64,000 nucleotides of DNA from Streptomyces sp. NBC_00094 (lineage in GTDB: Bacteria; Actinomycetota; Actinomycetes; Streptomycetales; Streptomycetaceae): NCBI RefSeq assembly GCF_026343125.1, contig NZ_JAPEMB010000001.1, positions 7,321,501 to 7,385,500 of the forward strand, written 5' to 3'. Each line of letters begins with the position of its first letter. The stretch's first letter is position 1. Positions 9,601 to 18,528 of the stretch are shown here, one piece after another. The notes beneath the pieces were generated by a model. That model was not told where the DNA came from. It did no database searches and saw only the letters and a list, made by a program, of their open reading frames with translations. The translations under genes and the position numbers were made by a program.

Positions 9601-12600
9601 GAGGACGTCGACAGCGAGCTCGTCGACACCCTGTGCGCGATGTTCGCCGAGGTCCTCGGGCTCGACCAGGTCGGCCCGCGCGAGGGCTTCTTCACCATCG
9701 GCGGGCACTCCATGAGCGGCGTCCGCCTCGCCAACCGCCTCCGCGCCCGCCTCGGCGCGGACATCCAGGTCCGCGACCTGCTCCTCGCCCCCACCCCCGA
9801 GGCCCTGGCCCGCCGCATCGCCGCCGCCACCGCCGACGGCGCCCCGGCCGCCCCCGCCAGGCCCCGGCCCGCCCCGCGCGCCGACCGGCCCGACCGCGTC
9901 CCCCTCTCCTACGCCCAGCGCAGGCTCTGGTTCATCGACACCCTCGAAGGCCCCAGCGCCTCCTACAACATCCCGCTCGTCCTGCACCCCGCCGAGCCCC
10001 TCGACCCCACCGTGCTCGCCGACGCCCTCGCCGACGTGTCCGACCGGCACGAGGTGCTCCGCACCCGCTACCGCGCCGTCGACGGCGAACCCCACCAGGA
10101 GATCCTGACCGGCGTCCGACCCGCCCTCGACCACCGCACCGTCCCCGCCGACCGGCTCGCCGACGCCGTCGCCGAGGCCGCGGGACACGTCTTCGACCTC
10201 GCCGAGGAGACCCCGCTGCGGGCCGCGCTCCTCAGCCCCGGGGACGGTGCCGCCGAGGGGCACGGGCAGGTACTCGTCCTGCTCGTCCACCACATCGCCG
10301 CCGACGGCTGGTCCACCGGACCGCTCCTCGCCGACCTGGCCGGCGCCTACCGGGCCCGCGCCGAGGACCACGCCCCCGGCTGGGAGCCGCTGCCCGTCCA
10401 GTACGCCGACTACACCCTCTGGCAGCACGACCTCCTCGAAGGCCCCGGGGCCGACGCCCACCGCGACCACTGGCGCACCACCCTCGCCGGAGCCCCCTCC
10501 GCCCTCGAACTGCCCGCCGCCCGCCCCCGGCCCGCCGAGGCGAGCCACCGGGGCGACCGCGCCCCCGTCACCGTCGACGCCGCCACCCACGAGGCGCTGG
10601 AGAACCTCGCCCGCGACAGCGGCGCCACCCTCTTCATGGTTCTCCAGGCCGCCCTCGCCGCCGTCCTCACCCGGCACGGAGCGGGCACCGACCTGCCGCT
10701 CGCCACCATGACCGCCGGCCGCGACGACGAACTCCTCGGCGGACTCGTCGGCTTCTTCGTCAACACCCTCGTGCTGCGCACCGACACCTCCGGCGATCCC
10801 GCCTTCACCGAGCTGCTCGACCGCGTCCGGCGCACCGACCTGGCCGCCTACGCCCACCAGGAACTCCCCTTCGACCGGGTCGTCGAGGACCTCAACCCGG
10901 TCCGCACCACCGCCCACCACCCGCTCGCGCAGATCGTCGTCCAGCTCCACCACGACTACACGCGGGGCGTCCCCGGCGCGGACACCGCCGCGCGCCTCTT
11001 CCGCGAGGACGGGCCCGGTCTCCTCACCACCGTCACCACCAAGTTCGACCTCACCTTCGCCCTCGACGAGCGGCGCGACGCGGACGGCCGGCCCGCCGGT
11101 CTCGTCGGCGGACTGGAGTACGCCACCGACCTGTTCGACGCGTCCACCGCCGCCCTGCTCGCCGCCCACCTGGAGCGGGCCCTGCGCTCCGCCGCCGCCG
11201 ACCCCGGCGTACGGATCGGGGAACTGCCCCTGCTCACCGACGCCGACCGCTTCCGGCTCGTCGCCGACTACAACGACACGGCCACCGTCCTGCCCGAAAC
11301 CGGCACCGTCCACGGGCTGATCGCCCGCCGTGCCGCCCGCACCCCTGACGCGCCCGCCCTCCTCACCGACGACGAGACCCTCACCTACGCCGGTCTCGAC
11401 GCCCGCGCCGACGCGCTCGCCGCCCGGCTGGGCGCCGCCGGAGTCCGGCGCGGCGACACCGTCGGCGTCCTGCTGGCCCGGGGCGTCCCGCTGGTGGTGA
11501 CCGCCCTCGCGGCCCTCAAGTCCGGCGCCGCCTACCTGCCGCTCGACCCCCGGCTGCCCGAGGCGCGGATCCGGCTGATGCTGGAGGACGCCGGGGCCCG
11601 CCTCGTCGCCACCGACGGCGACCACACCCCGCCGGAGGGCACGCCCGTGCTGCGCGTCGACGCGGCGGGCGGGGAGAGCGTCCCGGAGGGTGGCGCGGAC
11701 ACCGCGGACACCGCGGACACCGCGGACACCGCGACCTCCGAGGCCTCCGAGGCCTCCGAGGCCTCCGAGGCCTCCGAGGACGACCTCATGTACGTGATGT
11801 TCACCTCCGGGTCCACCGGCCGGCCCAAGGGCGTCGGCGTCACCCACCGCAACGTCGTCGAACTCGCCGCCGACCGCGACCTCTCCCTCGGCCAGGACCG
11901 GCGCATGCTCGTCCACTCCGCGACCGGCTTCGACGCCTCCGTCTTCGAGATCTGGGCCCCGCTCCTCGGCGGTGGCAGCCTCGTCCTGCTGACCGGCGAC
12001 GGCACCGACCTCGACGAGACCGCCCGCGCCGTCCGCCGCCACGGCGTCACCACCGCCTACTTCACCGTCGGCCTCTTCCACGTCATGGCCGACGAGGGAC
12101 TCGACACCCTCCGCCTGCTGCGCGAGGTGTGGACCGGTGGCGACGTGGCCTCCCCGGCCGCCGTCCAGCGGGTCCTCACGCACTGCCCGGACACCGTCCT
12201 CGTGCACTCCTACGGCCCCACCGAGACCACCTTCGCCTCCCACAACCAGTGGTTCACCACGAAGCCCGGCGAGCGACGCGTCCTGCGCGGGGCCGGACTC
12301 CACCTCGGGCGGCCCATGGACAACACCCGCAGCCACGTCCTCGACGAGCACCTCCGCCCCGTCCCGCCCGGCGTCCCCGGCGAGCTGTACATCGCGGGCG
12401 GACACGTCGCGCGGGGCTACGTCGGCCGCTCCGGCCTCACCGCCGAACGGTTCGTCCCCGACCCCTTCGAGGGCGACGGCAGCCGCATGTACCGCACTGG
12501 CGACCGCGTGCTGTGGACCCCCGAAGGCGAACTCCGCTTCCTCGGACGGGCCGACGGACAGATCAAGCTCCGGGGCGTGCGCATCGAGCCCGGCGAGGTC

Positions 12601-13899
12601 GAGCGGGTGCTCGCCGCCCACCCGGCGGTCGGCCAGGTCCTCGCCGTCGTCCGCGAGGACCGGCCCGGCGACAAGAGCCTCGTCGGATACGTGGTCCCCC
12701 GCGCGGGCGACGCCGTCACCGAGGCCGAACTCCTCGCCGAGGCCCGCGCCCTGCTCCCCGAACACCTGGTGCCGTCGGCGGTCGTCGTCCTCGACTCCCT
12801 GCCGCTCACCGTCAACGGCAAGCCCGACCGGGCCGCCCTGCCCGCCCCGCACCGGCCCGCCGCCGACCCCGGCGGCCGCGCCCCGCGCAACGCCCGCGAG
12901 GAGGTCCTCTGCGCGCTCTTCGCCGAGATCCTCGACGTCCCCGAAGTCGGCATCGACGACAACTTCTTCACCCTCGGCGGGCACTCCCTGCTCGGCGTCC
13001 GCCTCGTCAACCGGATGCGCGGCGTCCTCGGCGTCGAGCGCTCGGTCCGCGACCTCTTCCGTTCGCCCACCCCTGCCGGGCTCCTCGGCTCGCACGAGGA
13101 CTCGGTCGCGGGTGGCGGCGACGCCTCCGCCCTCGGGGTGCTGCTCCCGCTCAGCACCCGGGGCACCCGCCGCCCGCTCTTCTGTGTCCACCCCGGCACC
13201 GGCGTCGGCTGGGCCTACGCCGGCCTCGCCCGGCACCTCGGCGACGACCAGCCGCTCTACGCCCTCCAGGCCCGCTCGCTCAGCGACCCCGGCCACCGGC
13301 CCGGCAGCGTCGAGGAGATGGCCGACGCCTACCTGGAGCGGATCCGCCGCATCCAGCCCTGGGGCCCCTACCGCCTGCTCGGCTGGTCCTTCGGCGGGAT
13401 CGTCGCGCACACCGTCGCCGTACGGCTCCGGGAGGCGGGGGAGCGGGTCGAACTCCTCGCGCTCATGGACGTCCACCAGACCGGACCCGGCAGCGTCTCC
13501 GTGCTGCCGCCCGAGGAGCGCGCCGCCGCCGAGCCGTCCGCCGGCCTCGCCGAGGCGATGGAGCGGATCCGCCGCGAGGACCCCGTCCTCGCCGGCTTCA
13601 CCGCCTCCGAACTCCGCGCCGTGCTCCGCGCCTCCGAGACCCACGCCGGTCTCATGGCCCGGCACGTCCCCGGCGTCGCCGACACCGACCTCCTGTTCCT
13701 CACCGCCCGCAGGCCGGCCGAGCCGGAAGGCGCCCTCGCCGCCACCTGGATTCCCTTCACCGAAGGAATCATCGAGAACCACACCATCGAATGCGGACAT
13801 CTCCAGATGGCCGAACCGGAACCACTCGCACACATCGGAAGCATTCTTGCGGAGAAGCTCTCCGCCCTCCAGAAGAAGGAAATGAGGACTCAGTCATGA
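6688..13899 (+). CDS. NRPS-2, A-C-T-C-A-T-TE, terminal synthetase
   Basis: A 2403-residue synthetase; ATG follows GGAGGAAG. Domains: A1 (about 25-475; A3 YTSGSTGVPNG, A5 NAYGPTE, A10 SSGKINRK), C (498 onward, HH at 625-626), T (Ser1008), C (1070 onward, HH at 1201-1202), A2 (about 1528-2045; A3 FTSGSTGRPKG, A10 LTVNGKPDR), T (Ser2100) and a type I thioesterase (GWSFGG, nucleophile Ser2234). A1 runs straight into C with no T between, so A1 probably loads the last T of NRPS-1 or another carrier. The first T has no A of its own. Reading specificity pockets by eye against GrsA gives D-A-Q-D-I-Y-A-V-V for A1 and D-A-F-Y-W-G-S-F-A for A2; I assign no substrate. The TE implies release by hydrolysis or cyclisation. 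The stop overlaps the MbtH start (ATGA). Confidence 0.95.
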   Translation: MAPSRAEDLLDGGPSPAPAPPVIDLIARQERTRPEAVALVHADARLTYAELGAAVRERAALLAADGAEPGRLVALHRPRGIDAIVGLLAVLATGAAYLPLDVQAPDARNAAILDDACGAAAPAPSEVARHGELVLGGPGTDAGAAYVIYTSGSTGVPNGVVVAHDSLAHFIAGATPAYGIDADSVVLQFSPLHFDASVQEVFATLGAGGTLVLRTDDMLDVAELLAGCARHGVTLLDLPAAYWHELVYVLTTGSVRLPDCLRTVIIYGEAALPERIGQWRGIVGDSVRLLNAYGPTETTVVATVADLTRHEAGPVPIGRPLPGVRAAIVGGELWLLGGGLTRGYLHRPELNARRFTELDGERAYRTGDLVTLGEDRQILYHGRLDDEVKIGGQRIDPAAVDSVLAGHPAVREAAVVAQQDADGVKRLVAFVVTDGGTGAEELRTHVRERMPAAAVPTVSVVVALPRTSSGKINRKVLRTTDPRLPVVHEEPLPAEDRVPLSHAQRRLWLLDQFDGPSGAYNMPIVLHLDTAPDRAALAAAVADLTERHEVLRTVFLAPEDEPYQHILAPAAVRLRTVDAPSAELPGLIARFTAETFDLSRELPLRVALFLPEDGTGGAVLAVLLHHVAGDGWSLTPLMTDLARAYTARAEGRAPEWEPLPVQYADYTLWQHDVLGDADDPDSVLAQGLAHWRVALAGQPAVTALPLDRPRPAVRDHAGAMLETALDADVHARLVHLAEEHDASLLMVLQAALGLALRATGAGDAVALGTPVAGRDDEALDELVGFFVNTLVLPTDTSGDPAFTTLLDRVRDTDLGAFAHQRMPFDLLVEHLNPPRHPGVHPLFQVMLTLRATGPDQGAFPFGPVTGRFAEEDGPATTKFDLTAACVDTRDADGAPAGLRLGLEYARDVFADEQVPRILLTALERALRTAADDAGTAVRDEALVPADDRRALDERRARSADTETPAETAETGEDVDSELVDTLCAMFAEVLGLDQVGPREGFFTIGGHSMSGVRLANRLRARLGADIQVRDLLLAPTPEALARRIAAATADGAPAAPARPRPAPRADRPDRVPLSYAQRRLWFIDTLEGPSASYNIPLVLHPAEPLDPTVLADALADVSDRHEVLRTRYRAVDGEPHQEILTGVRPALDHRTVPADRLADAVAEAAGHVFDLAEETPLRAALLSPGDGAAEGHGQVLVLLVHHIAADGWSTGPLLADLAGAYRARAEDHAPGWEPLPVQYADYTLWQHDLLEGPGADAHRDHWRTTLAGAPSALELPAARPRPAEASHRGDRAPVTVDAATHEALENLARDSGATLFMVLQAALAAVLTRHGAGTDLPLATMTAGRDDELLGGLVGFFVNTLVLRTDTSGDPAFTELLDRVRRTDLAAYAHQELPFDRVVEDLNPVRTTAHHPLAQIVVQLHHDYTRGVPGADTAARLFREDGPGLLTTVTTKFDLTFALDERRDADGRPAGLVGGLEYATDLFDASTAALLAAHLERALRSAAADPGVRIGELPLLTDADRFRLVADYNDTATVLPETGTVHGLIARRAARTPDAPALLTDDETLTYAGLDARADALAARLGAAGVRRGDTVGVLLARGVPLVVTALAALKSGAAYLPLDPRLPEARIRLMLEDAGARLVATDGDHTPPEGTPVLRVDAAGGESVPEGGADTADTADTADTATSEASEASEASEASEDDLMYVMFTSGSTGRPKGVGVTHRNVVELAADRDLSLGQDRRMLVHSATGFDASVFEIWAPLLGGGSLVLLTGDGTDLDETARAVRRHGVTTAYFTVGLFHVMADEGLDTLRLLREVWTGGDVASPAAVQRVLTHCPDTVLVHSYGPTETTFASHNQWFTTKPGERRVLRGAGLHLGRPMDNTRSHVLDEHLRPVPPGVPGELYIAGGHVARGYVGRSGLTAERFVPDPFEGDGSRMYRTGDRVLWTPEGELRFLGRADGQIKLRGVRIEPGEVERVLAAHPAVGQVLAVVREDRPGDKSLVGYVVPRAGDAVTEAELLAEARALLPEHLVPSAVVVLDSLPLTVNGKPDRAALPAPHRPAADPGGRAPRNAREEVLCALFAEILDVPEVGIDDNFFTLGGHSLLGVRLVNRMRGVLGVERSVRDLFRSPTPAGLLGSHEDSVAGGGDASALGVLLPLSTRGTRRPLFCVHPGTGVGWAYAGLARHLGDDQPLYALQARSLSDPGHRPGSVEEMADAYLERIRRIQPWGPYRLLGWSFGGIVAHTVAVRLREAGERVELLALMDVHQTGPGSVSVLPPEERAAAEPSAGLAEAMERIRREDPVLAGFTASELRAVLRASETHAGLMARHVPGVADTDLLFLTARRPAEPEGALAATWIPFTEGIIENHTIECGHLQMAEPEPLAHIGSILAEKLSALQKKEMRTQS
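11698..11781 (+). repeat. Two adjoining 9-bp minisatellites inside the A2 domain
   Basis: Tandem GACACCGCG units are followed by five GAGGCCTCC-like units. They encode TAD repeats and then EAS repeats just before the A3 core (FTSGSTG). The frame is kept because the unit is 9 bp. The insertion sits in the loop between the A2 and A3 motifs and probably forms a disordered, acidic segment. Confidence 0.85.
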
Positions 13900-14111
13900 G
13901 CGATTCCATCAACCCGTTCGACAACGCCGAGGGCAGCTTCCACGTCGTCGTCAACGACGAGGGCCAGCACTCCCTGTGGCCGTCCTTCGCCGCCCTTCCG
14001 GCCGGCTGGACCAGCGTCTGGGGCCCTGGCGAGCGGGGCGAAGCGCTGGAGTTCATCACGGTGAGCTGGACCGACATCCGCCCGCGCAGCCTCGTCGCCC
14101 AGTACGCCTGA
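13896..14111 (+). CDS. MbtH-like protein
   Basis: A 71-residue small chaperone of adenylation domains. It shows the family signature almost completely: NDEGQHSLWPSF, PAGW and WTDIRPRSL, with the conserved tryptophans that contact the A domain. The ATG overlaps the NRPS-2 stop by 4 nt, so translation is coupled. It likely supports A1 and A2 of NRPS-2 and possibly the upstream A domain outside the window. A terminator follows, marking the end of the synthetase operon. Confidence 0.97.
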   Translation: MSDSINPFDNAEGSFHVVVNDEGQHSLWPSFAALPAGWTSVWGPGERGEALEFITVSWTDIRPRSLVAQYA

Positions 14112-14131
14112 CCCCACCCGAGCACGCCCCG

Positions 14132-14174
14132 AAGGCGCCGCGCCCCGCATCCACAGCGGGGCGCGGCGCCTTTT
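14132..14174 (+). terminator. Rho-independent terminator after mbtH-like gene
   Basis: A perfect 17-bp stem (14132-14148 with 14156-14172) with a 7-nt loop is followed by a short T run (TTTT overlapping the stem end). It is the clearest intrinsic terminator in the window and separates the NRPS operon from the glutamate mutase operon. Confidence 0.9.
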
Positions 14175-14293
14175 CCATGCCTTTCCGTCGTGCCTTGCCG
14201 TTCCTTTCCGTTCCTTTCCCGAAGGGAAAGTGCCGGTCGTTGCTGCCGCTCGGACTTCCCCTTCCGGAGCTGCCGGAAAATTACTCTTCAGAC

Positions 14294-14704
14294 ATGAAGA
14301 TTCTCTTGAGCGGAACCGCCTCGGATTCCCATACGTGGAATCTCGTGTACCTCCGGCTCTTCCTGGAGGAGCACGGCCACGAGGTCGTCGGTCTCGGCCC
14401 CTGCGTCGACGCCGAACTGCTCGCCGAGGCCTGCCTGCGGCACGCCCCCGACGCGGTGGTGCTCAGCAGCGTCAACGGGCACGGCTACCGCGACGGCCTG
14501 GACGCCGTCCGCGCGCTCCGCGCCGAACCCGCCCTCGTCGCACTGCCCGTGGTGCTCGGCGGCAAGCTCGGTGTCGTCGGTGGCCGCCAGGACGAGGAGG
14601 TCCGGCGCCTCCTGGACGCCGGCTGCGACGCCGTCCTCGGCGACGACCTCGACGCCCTGCGCACGTTCCTCGCCGCCAGAGCCCGCAGGGAGGTCCCGGC
14701 GTGA
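14294..14704 (+). CDS. glmS: Glutamate mutase sigma (B12-binding) subunit
   Basis: A 136-residue cobalamin-binding subunit of glutamate mutase, which with the epsilon subunit interconverts L-glutamate and threo-3-methyl-L-aspartate. The base-off B12 motif appears as SDSHTWN (DxHxxN rather than the usual DxHxxG), followed by the SSVNGHG stretch and a GGK loop. The DSHTWN form is what I remember from actinomycete 3-methylaspartate pathways, so the protein is probably active. The stop overlaps the epsilon subunit start (GTGA). In NRPS clusters this pair supplies 3-methylaspartate, as for friulimicin- and skyllamycin-type peptides. Confidence 0.93.
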   Translation: MKILLSGTASDSHTWNLVYLRLFLEEHGHEVVGLGPCVDAELLAEACLRHAPDAVVLSSVNGHGYRDGLDAVRALRAEPALVALPVVLGGKLGVVGGRQDEEVRRLLDAGCDAVLGDDLDALRTFLAARARREVPA

Positions 14705-16005
14705 CCGCCGCCACCGGCCCCTCCGACGCGGGCTTCGGGGCCTTCGTCGCCGCCGCTGCCTCCGCCGGCCGGCTCGTCGTCCAGCCCCGCATGGGCTTCG
14801 GCGACCCGGACCTCATGCGGACCGGCCTCGCCCGCACCCGCGCGGCCACCGCCCACACCGTCGGCACCCTCACCGTCGACAGCTACACCCGCGTCGGCGC
14901 CCTCGCGGCCGCCCGCGCCGCCGTCGCCGACGGCACCCGCCTCAACGGCTACCCCATCGCCGCCCACTCCCCGGACACCACCGGCGCCGTCCTCGCCGGA
15001 CTGCGCGGACCCGACTTCCCCGTCCAGGTCCGGCACGGCTCCGCCCGCCCCGAGGCCATCGTCCGCGCCCTCACCGCCGTCGGCCTCGACGCCACCGAGG
15101 GCGGCCCCGTCTCGTACTGCCTGCCCTACGGCCGTACCCCGCTACGGGAGTCCGTCGCCGCCTGGGTCCGCGCCTGCGAACTCCTCGCCGAACGCAGCAC
15201 GGCCACCCCGCACCTGGAGAGTTTCGGCGGCTGCCTCCTCGGCCAGCTCTGCCCGCCCGGCCTGCTCGTCGCCATGAGCGTCCTGGAGTGCCTCTTCTTC
15301 GTCCAGCACGGGCTGCGCAGCGTCTCCCTCAGCTACGCCCAGCAGACCGACGCCACCCAGGACGAGGAGGCGCTGCGGGCCCTGCACCGGCTCGCCGCCG
15401 AGTTCCTCCCCGCCGGCGTCGAGCACCACGTCGTCCTCTACACGTACATGGGCGTCTACCCCCGCACCGAGAGCGGAGCCCTCCGGCTCCTTGAGGCGTC
15501 CGCCCGCCTCGCCGTCCGCTCCGGAGCCGCGCGCCTCATCGTCAAGACCGCCGCCGAGGCCCACCGGATCCCCACCGTCGACGAGAACGTCCGCGCCCTG
15601 GAGATCGCGGCCGCCGCCGCCGCGCTCGCGGGCGGCCCGTCCTCGGGCATCGCGCCCGAGGACGGCGAGATCTACCAGGAGGCCCGCACCCTCGTCGAGA
15701 CCGTCCTCGGCCTCCACCCCGACCTCGCCCGCGCCCTGCCCGCCGCCTTCGCCCGGGGCCTGCTCGACGTGCCCTTCTGCCTCCACCCCGACAACGCCGG
15801 ACGCTCCCTCGGCTTCATCGACCCCTCGGGGCGCCTCCGCTGGGCCCGCACCGGCGCCATGCCCCTGCGCCCCGACACCGGCGCGGACGCGAGCCCGTTC
15901 ACCTCGGCCGGACTGCTCACCGCGCTCCATGACGTCGCCGACCGGTACGACCACGACCCCGCCGACCGCTGCGACGGCCCGGCCGCGACCCCGCTGACCG
16001 TCTGA
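14701..16005 (+). CDS. glmE: Glutamate mutase epsilon (catalytic) subunit
   Basis: A 434-residue TIM-barrel subunit, slightly shorter than the clostridial enzyme at about 480 residues. Family-typical segments include LTVDSYTR, the LNGYPIAAHS turn, VQVRHG, EGGPVSYCLPYG and an ITKSPHEA-like stretch IVKTAAEAHRIPT. The GTG start overlaps the sigma-subunit stop. With adenosylcobalamin and the sigma subunit it would make 3-methylaspartate from glutamate as a building block for the adjacent synthetases. Cobalamin supply genes are not in the window. Confidence 0.94.
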   Translation: MTAATGPSDAGFGAFVAAAASAGRLVVQPRMGFGDPDLMRTGLARTRAATAHTVGTLTVDSYTRVGALAAARAAVADGTRLNGYPIAAHSPDTTGAVLAGLRGPDFPVQVRHGSARPEAIVRALTAVGLDATEGGPVSYCLPYGRTPLRESVAAWVRACELLAERSTATPHLESFGGCLLGQLCPPGLLVAMSVLECLFFVQHGLRSVSLSYAQQTDATQDEEALRALHRLAAEFLPAGVEHHVVLYTYMGVYPRTESGALRLLEASARLAVRSGAARLIVKTAAEAHRIPTVDENVRALEIAAAAAALAGGPSSGIAPEDGEIYQEARTLVETVLGLHPDLARALPAAFARGLLDVPFCLHPDNAGRSLGFIDPSGRLRWARTGAMPLRPDTGADASPFTSAGLLTALHDVADRYDHDPADRCDGPAATPLTV

Positions 16006-16086
16006 CCCGCCTCGACTCCGCCCGATCGTCCGACTCGCCTCGACTCCGCCCGATCGTCCGACCCGCCTCGACTCCGCCCGACCGTG
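16004..16086 (+). repeat. Three tandem 28-bp repeats
   Basis: The unit GACCCGCCTCGACTCCGCCC plus GATCGTCC occurs three times head to tail. It begins at the glmE stop codon and ends before the next ribosome binding site. No spacers are present. It may be a slippage product of the intergenic region. Confidence 0.85.
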
Positions 16087-16138
16087 TGGCCCGACCGCCC
16101 GCACCCCGCCCCTCCCGTACGAGATCAGGAGCCCCGCC

Positions 16139-17149
16139 ATGGACCAGCCCGCACCCTCCTCCGCCGCCGCCCCGGCCACCCCGCCCCCGCTCGGCGAGCA
16201 CCTGCGCTCGCCCGAGCTGCGGGCCGCCATGCTCGTCCAGCAGGAGGCCCTCCAGGGCGCCCGCGACTACCTGCGCGGCCAGGGCTTCACCGAGCTGCTC
16301 CCGCCGCTCGTCGGACCCGTCACCGACCCGGGCGGCCGCGGCGCCAAGGCCCTGGACGTCGACTACTACGGGCACCCGTACAAGCTCATGACCAGCGCCA
16401 TCCTCTACAAGCAGGCGTCCTTGCGCGGCTTCCCCCGGCTCTTCTACATCGCCCCCAACGTCCGCGTGGAGCCCGAGGAGACCGCCACCACCGGCCGACA
16501 CCTGGTCGAGTTCCACCAGATCGACGTCGAGATCGCCGACGCGGGCCGTGAGGAGGCCCAGGAGATCGCCGCCGGGCTCCTCACCCACGTCACCGAGCAC
16601 GTCTGGTCCACCGTCCCCGAGATCCTCACCGGACTCGGCCGTATGGAGGCCGACTTCGCGGACATCCGTGCCGGGAAGTACGACGTGCGCACGCACGAGG
16701 AGGCCGTGGCCCGGCTGTTGTCCCTCGGTCACCCGCAGAACCCCGACGGCGAGATCGACTGGGCCGGCGAGCGCATCCTCTCCCTGGAGAGCGACCGCCC
16801 CTTCTTCGTCGACGACTACCCCAAGGGCTCGCGCGGCTTCTACGACCGCGAGGACCCGGAACGCCCCGGCGTGCTCCGCAACTTCGACCTGATCGCCCCG
16901 CACGGTTACGGCGAGCTGGTCTCCGGCAGCGAGCGCGAGGCCGACTACGCCACCCTCGTCACCCGGATGCGGGAGAGCGGCGAGAACCCCGCCAAGTACG
17001 CCTGGTACCTGAAGGAGGCCCGCGAGGGCATCCCGTCCAGCGCCGGCTTCGGCATGGGCCTCCAGCGCCTGGTCCGCTTCCTCACCGGCTTCGACGCCCT
17101 CTGGCAGGTCAGCGCCTACCCGAAGCTCCCCGGTGTGGTGACCCCGTGA
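16139..17149 (+). CDS. Stand-alone AspRS/AsnRS-like catalytic domain, probable amino acid amidating or activating enzyme
   Basis: A 336-residue class IIb aminoacyl-tRNA synthetase core. Motif 2 is seen as NVRVEPEETATTGRHLVEF with HQIDVEI, and motif 3 as GFGMGLQRLVRF with the ATP-binding arginine. The N-terminal OB-fold anticodon domain of true AspRS/AsnRS is absent, so it should not charge tRNA. This is the build of asparagine-synthetase-like AsnRS paralogues, which form an aspartyl-adenylate and attack it with ammonia. Next to glutamate mutase, the likely substrate is 3-methylaspartate, giving 3-methylasparagine or an activated acyl-adenylate. CAGGAG precedes the ATG, and the stop overlaps the next gene (GTGA). 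The fold is clear; the substrate is inferred. Confidence 0.8.
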   Translation: MDQPAPSSAAAPATPPPLGEHLRSPELRAAMLVQQEALQGARDYLRGQGFTELLPPLVGPVTDPGGRGAKALDVDYYGHPYKLMTSAILYKQASLRGFPRLFYIAPNVRVEPEETATTGRHLVEFHQIDVEIADAGREEAQEIAAGLLTHVTEHVWSTVPEILTGLGRMEADFADIRAGKYDVRTHEEAVARLLSLGHPQNPDGEIDWAGERILSLESDRPFFVDDYPKGSRGFYDREDPERPGVLRNFDLIAPHGYGELVSGSEREADYATLVTRMRESGENPAKYAWYLKEAREGIPSSAGFGMGLQRLVRFLTGFDALWQVSAYPKLPGVVTP

Positions 17150-18528
17150 CGATGACCATCCCCGCCGCCCCCGCGGAGCCGATGAACGGCTCCGCCTCGT
17201 CCGCCCCGCTCGTCCCGTCCGTCCCGCTCACGGCCTCGATCCCTTCCACCCCTTCCGCTCCTTCCGCTCCGTCCGTCCCGTCCGGGCTCTCCGCCCCCGG
17301 CTTCCCCGAGGAGCAGGTGCGGGCCCGGGCCAGGACCGGATCCGCCGCTGTCTTCCCGGACCCCGCCACCTACGGCGCCCGGCTCTTCGGCCCGGCCGCC
17401 GCCCACGGCGGGGACGCCCTGGACCGCACGCGGATCGTCCCGCCCGTCTTCATGCCGGAGCGCCTGGAGAAGCTCATCGACCTCGCCCGGGAGCCCGAGT
17501 TCGGCGACGTCGACCTCACCGCCCGAGTCGGAGGATTCACCGCCCGGCTGCCCCTCTACCTCTCCGCCTTCGGCTCCACCCGGGCCGGCAGCGGCGACCT
17601 CGCCGTCCACGCGAGCCGCCAGGCCGCCCGCCTCGGCATCCCGATGGTCATCGGCGAGAACATGGTCCCCGTCCACGGCTACCGCAAGGCCGGCGACGCG
17701 ACCCGCTCCGCCCTGCGCGCCCGCGTCGAGGCCTACCTGGAGGCCGCGCCCGACGGGGCCGGCGGCATCGTCGTCCAGCAGTCCACCGAGGACGCCGACT
17801 CCGAGGTGTGGAACCTCCTCTACAGCGACCCCGCCTTCCGCCCCCTCCTGGAGACCGGCCGCCTCGCCTTCGAGCTGAAGACCGGCCAGGGCGCCAAGCC
17901 CGGCCTCGGCGGCATGACCGTCGTCGGCCGCGCCGAGGCCGAGCAGCTCGCCCGCCGCTTCACGGTCCGTGAGGTCTTCGGCGAGGACGCCCCGCAGCTG
18001 CTCCGTTGCGCGACCCCCGGCACCTTCACCGAGGAGATCCTCCGCCAGCAGCTCCGGTTCATGCGCAACAACTTCCCCAAGGCCCGCACCTGGGTGAAGT
18101 TCCACCCCGGCCGCGACATCGCGCGGGCCGCCCGCACCGCCTGGGCCGCCGGAGCCGACGCCGTCACCGTCGACGGCGCCGAGGGCGGTACCGGCTGGGC
18201 ACCTGGAGTCTTCCTGGACCAGGTCGGACTGCCCCTCGCCGAGTGCCTGCGCCGGATCGGCCCCTCCGAGGGCTGCCTCCTCGCCACCGGCGGCGTCTGG
18301 GAGGGCGGCCGGGCCGTCCGGGCCCTCGCCCTCGGGGCCACCGCCGTCGGCCTCGGCCGCGCAGCCCTCGTCGCCGTCGACGAGGACCCCGAGCACGGCC
18401 TGGAGCGCCTCGTCGAGGCCCTCGCCCTCGAACTCCGGCTGCTCATCAGCGCTCTCGGCAAGTACGCGCCCGCCGCCCTGGCCCCGGACGACCTCTGGGA
18501 CCCGGCCCAGGGAGGGGTCCCGTGTTGA
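17146..18528 (+). CDS. FMN glutamate-synthase-like (GltB central barrel) oxidoreductase
   Basis: A 460-residue protein with a Ser/Pro-rich N-terminal tail of about 45 residues and then the FMN-binding barrel of glutamate synthase. Signatures are LKTGQGAKPGLGG, VKFHPGRD, VDGAEGGTGWAP and the C-terminal GKYAPAALAPDDLW. The cysteine spacing of the 3Fe-4S site is not visible, and the amidotransferase domain is missing. Glutamate synthase barrels reduce 2-iminoglutarate; here a redox or amination step on the methylaspartate branch is plausible. It is translationally coupled to the AsnRS-like gene, and its stop overlaps the next gene. The start is GTG at 17146; ATG at 17152 is an alternative. Confidence 0.8.
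   Translation: MTMTIPAAPAEPMNGSASSAPLVPSVPLTASIPSTPSAPSAPSVPSGLSAPGFPEEQVRARARTGSAAVFPDPATYGARLFGPAAAHGGDALDRTRIVPPVFMPERLEKLIDLAREPEFGDVDLTARVGGFTARLPLYLSAFGSTRAGSGDLAVHASRQAARLGIPMVIGENMVPVHGYRKAGDATRSALRARVEAYLEAAPDGAGGIVVQQSTEDADSEVWNLLYSDPAFRPLLETGRLAFELKTGQGAKPGLGGMTVVGRAEAEQLARRFTVREVFGEDAPQLLRCATPGTFTEEILRQQLRFMRNNFPKARTWVKFHPGRDIARAARTAWAAGADAVTVDGAEGGTGWAPGVFLDQVGLPLAECLRRIGPSEGCLLATGGVWEGGRAVRALALGATAVGLGRAALVAVDEDPEHGLERLVEALALELRLLISALGKYAPAALAPDDLWDPAQGGVPC

Noticed and set aside
16004..16086. CRISPR or regulatory array of 28-bp units
   Set aside because: Three tandem units with no spacers; best explained as slippage after the glmE stop codon.
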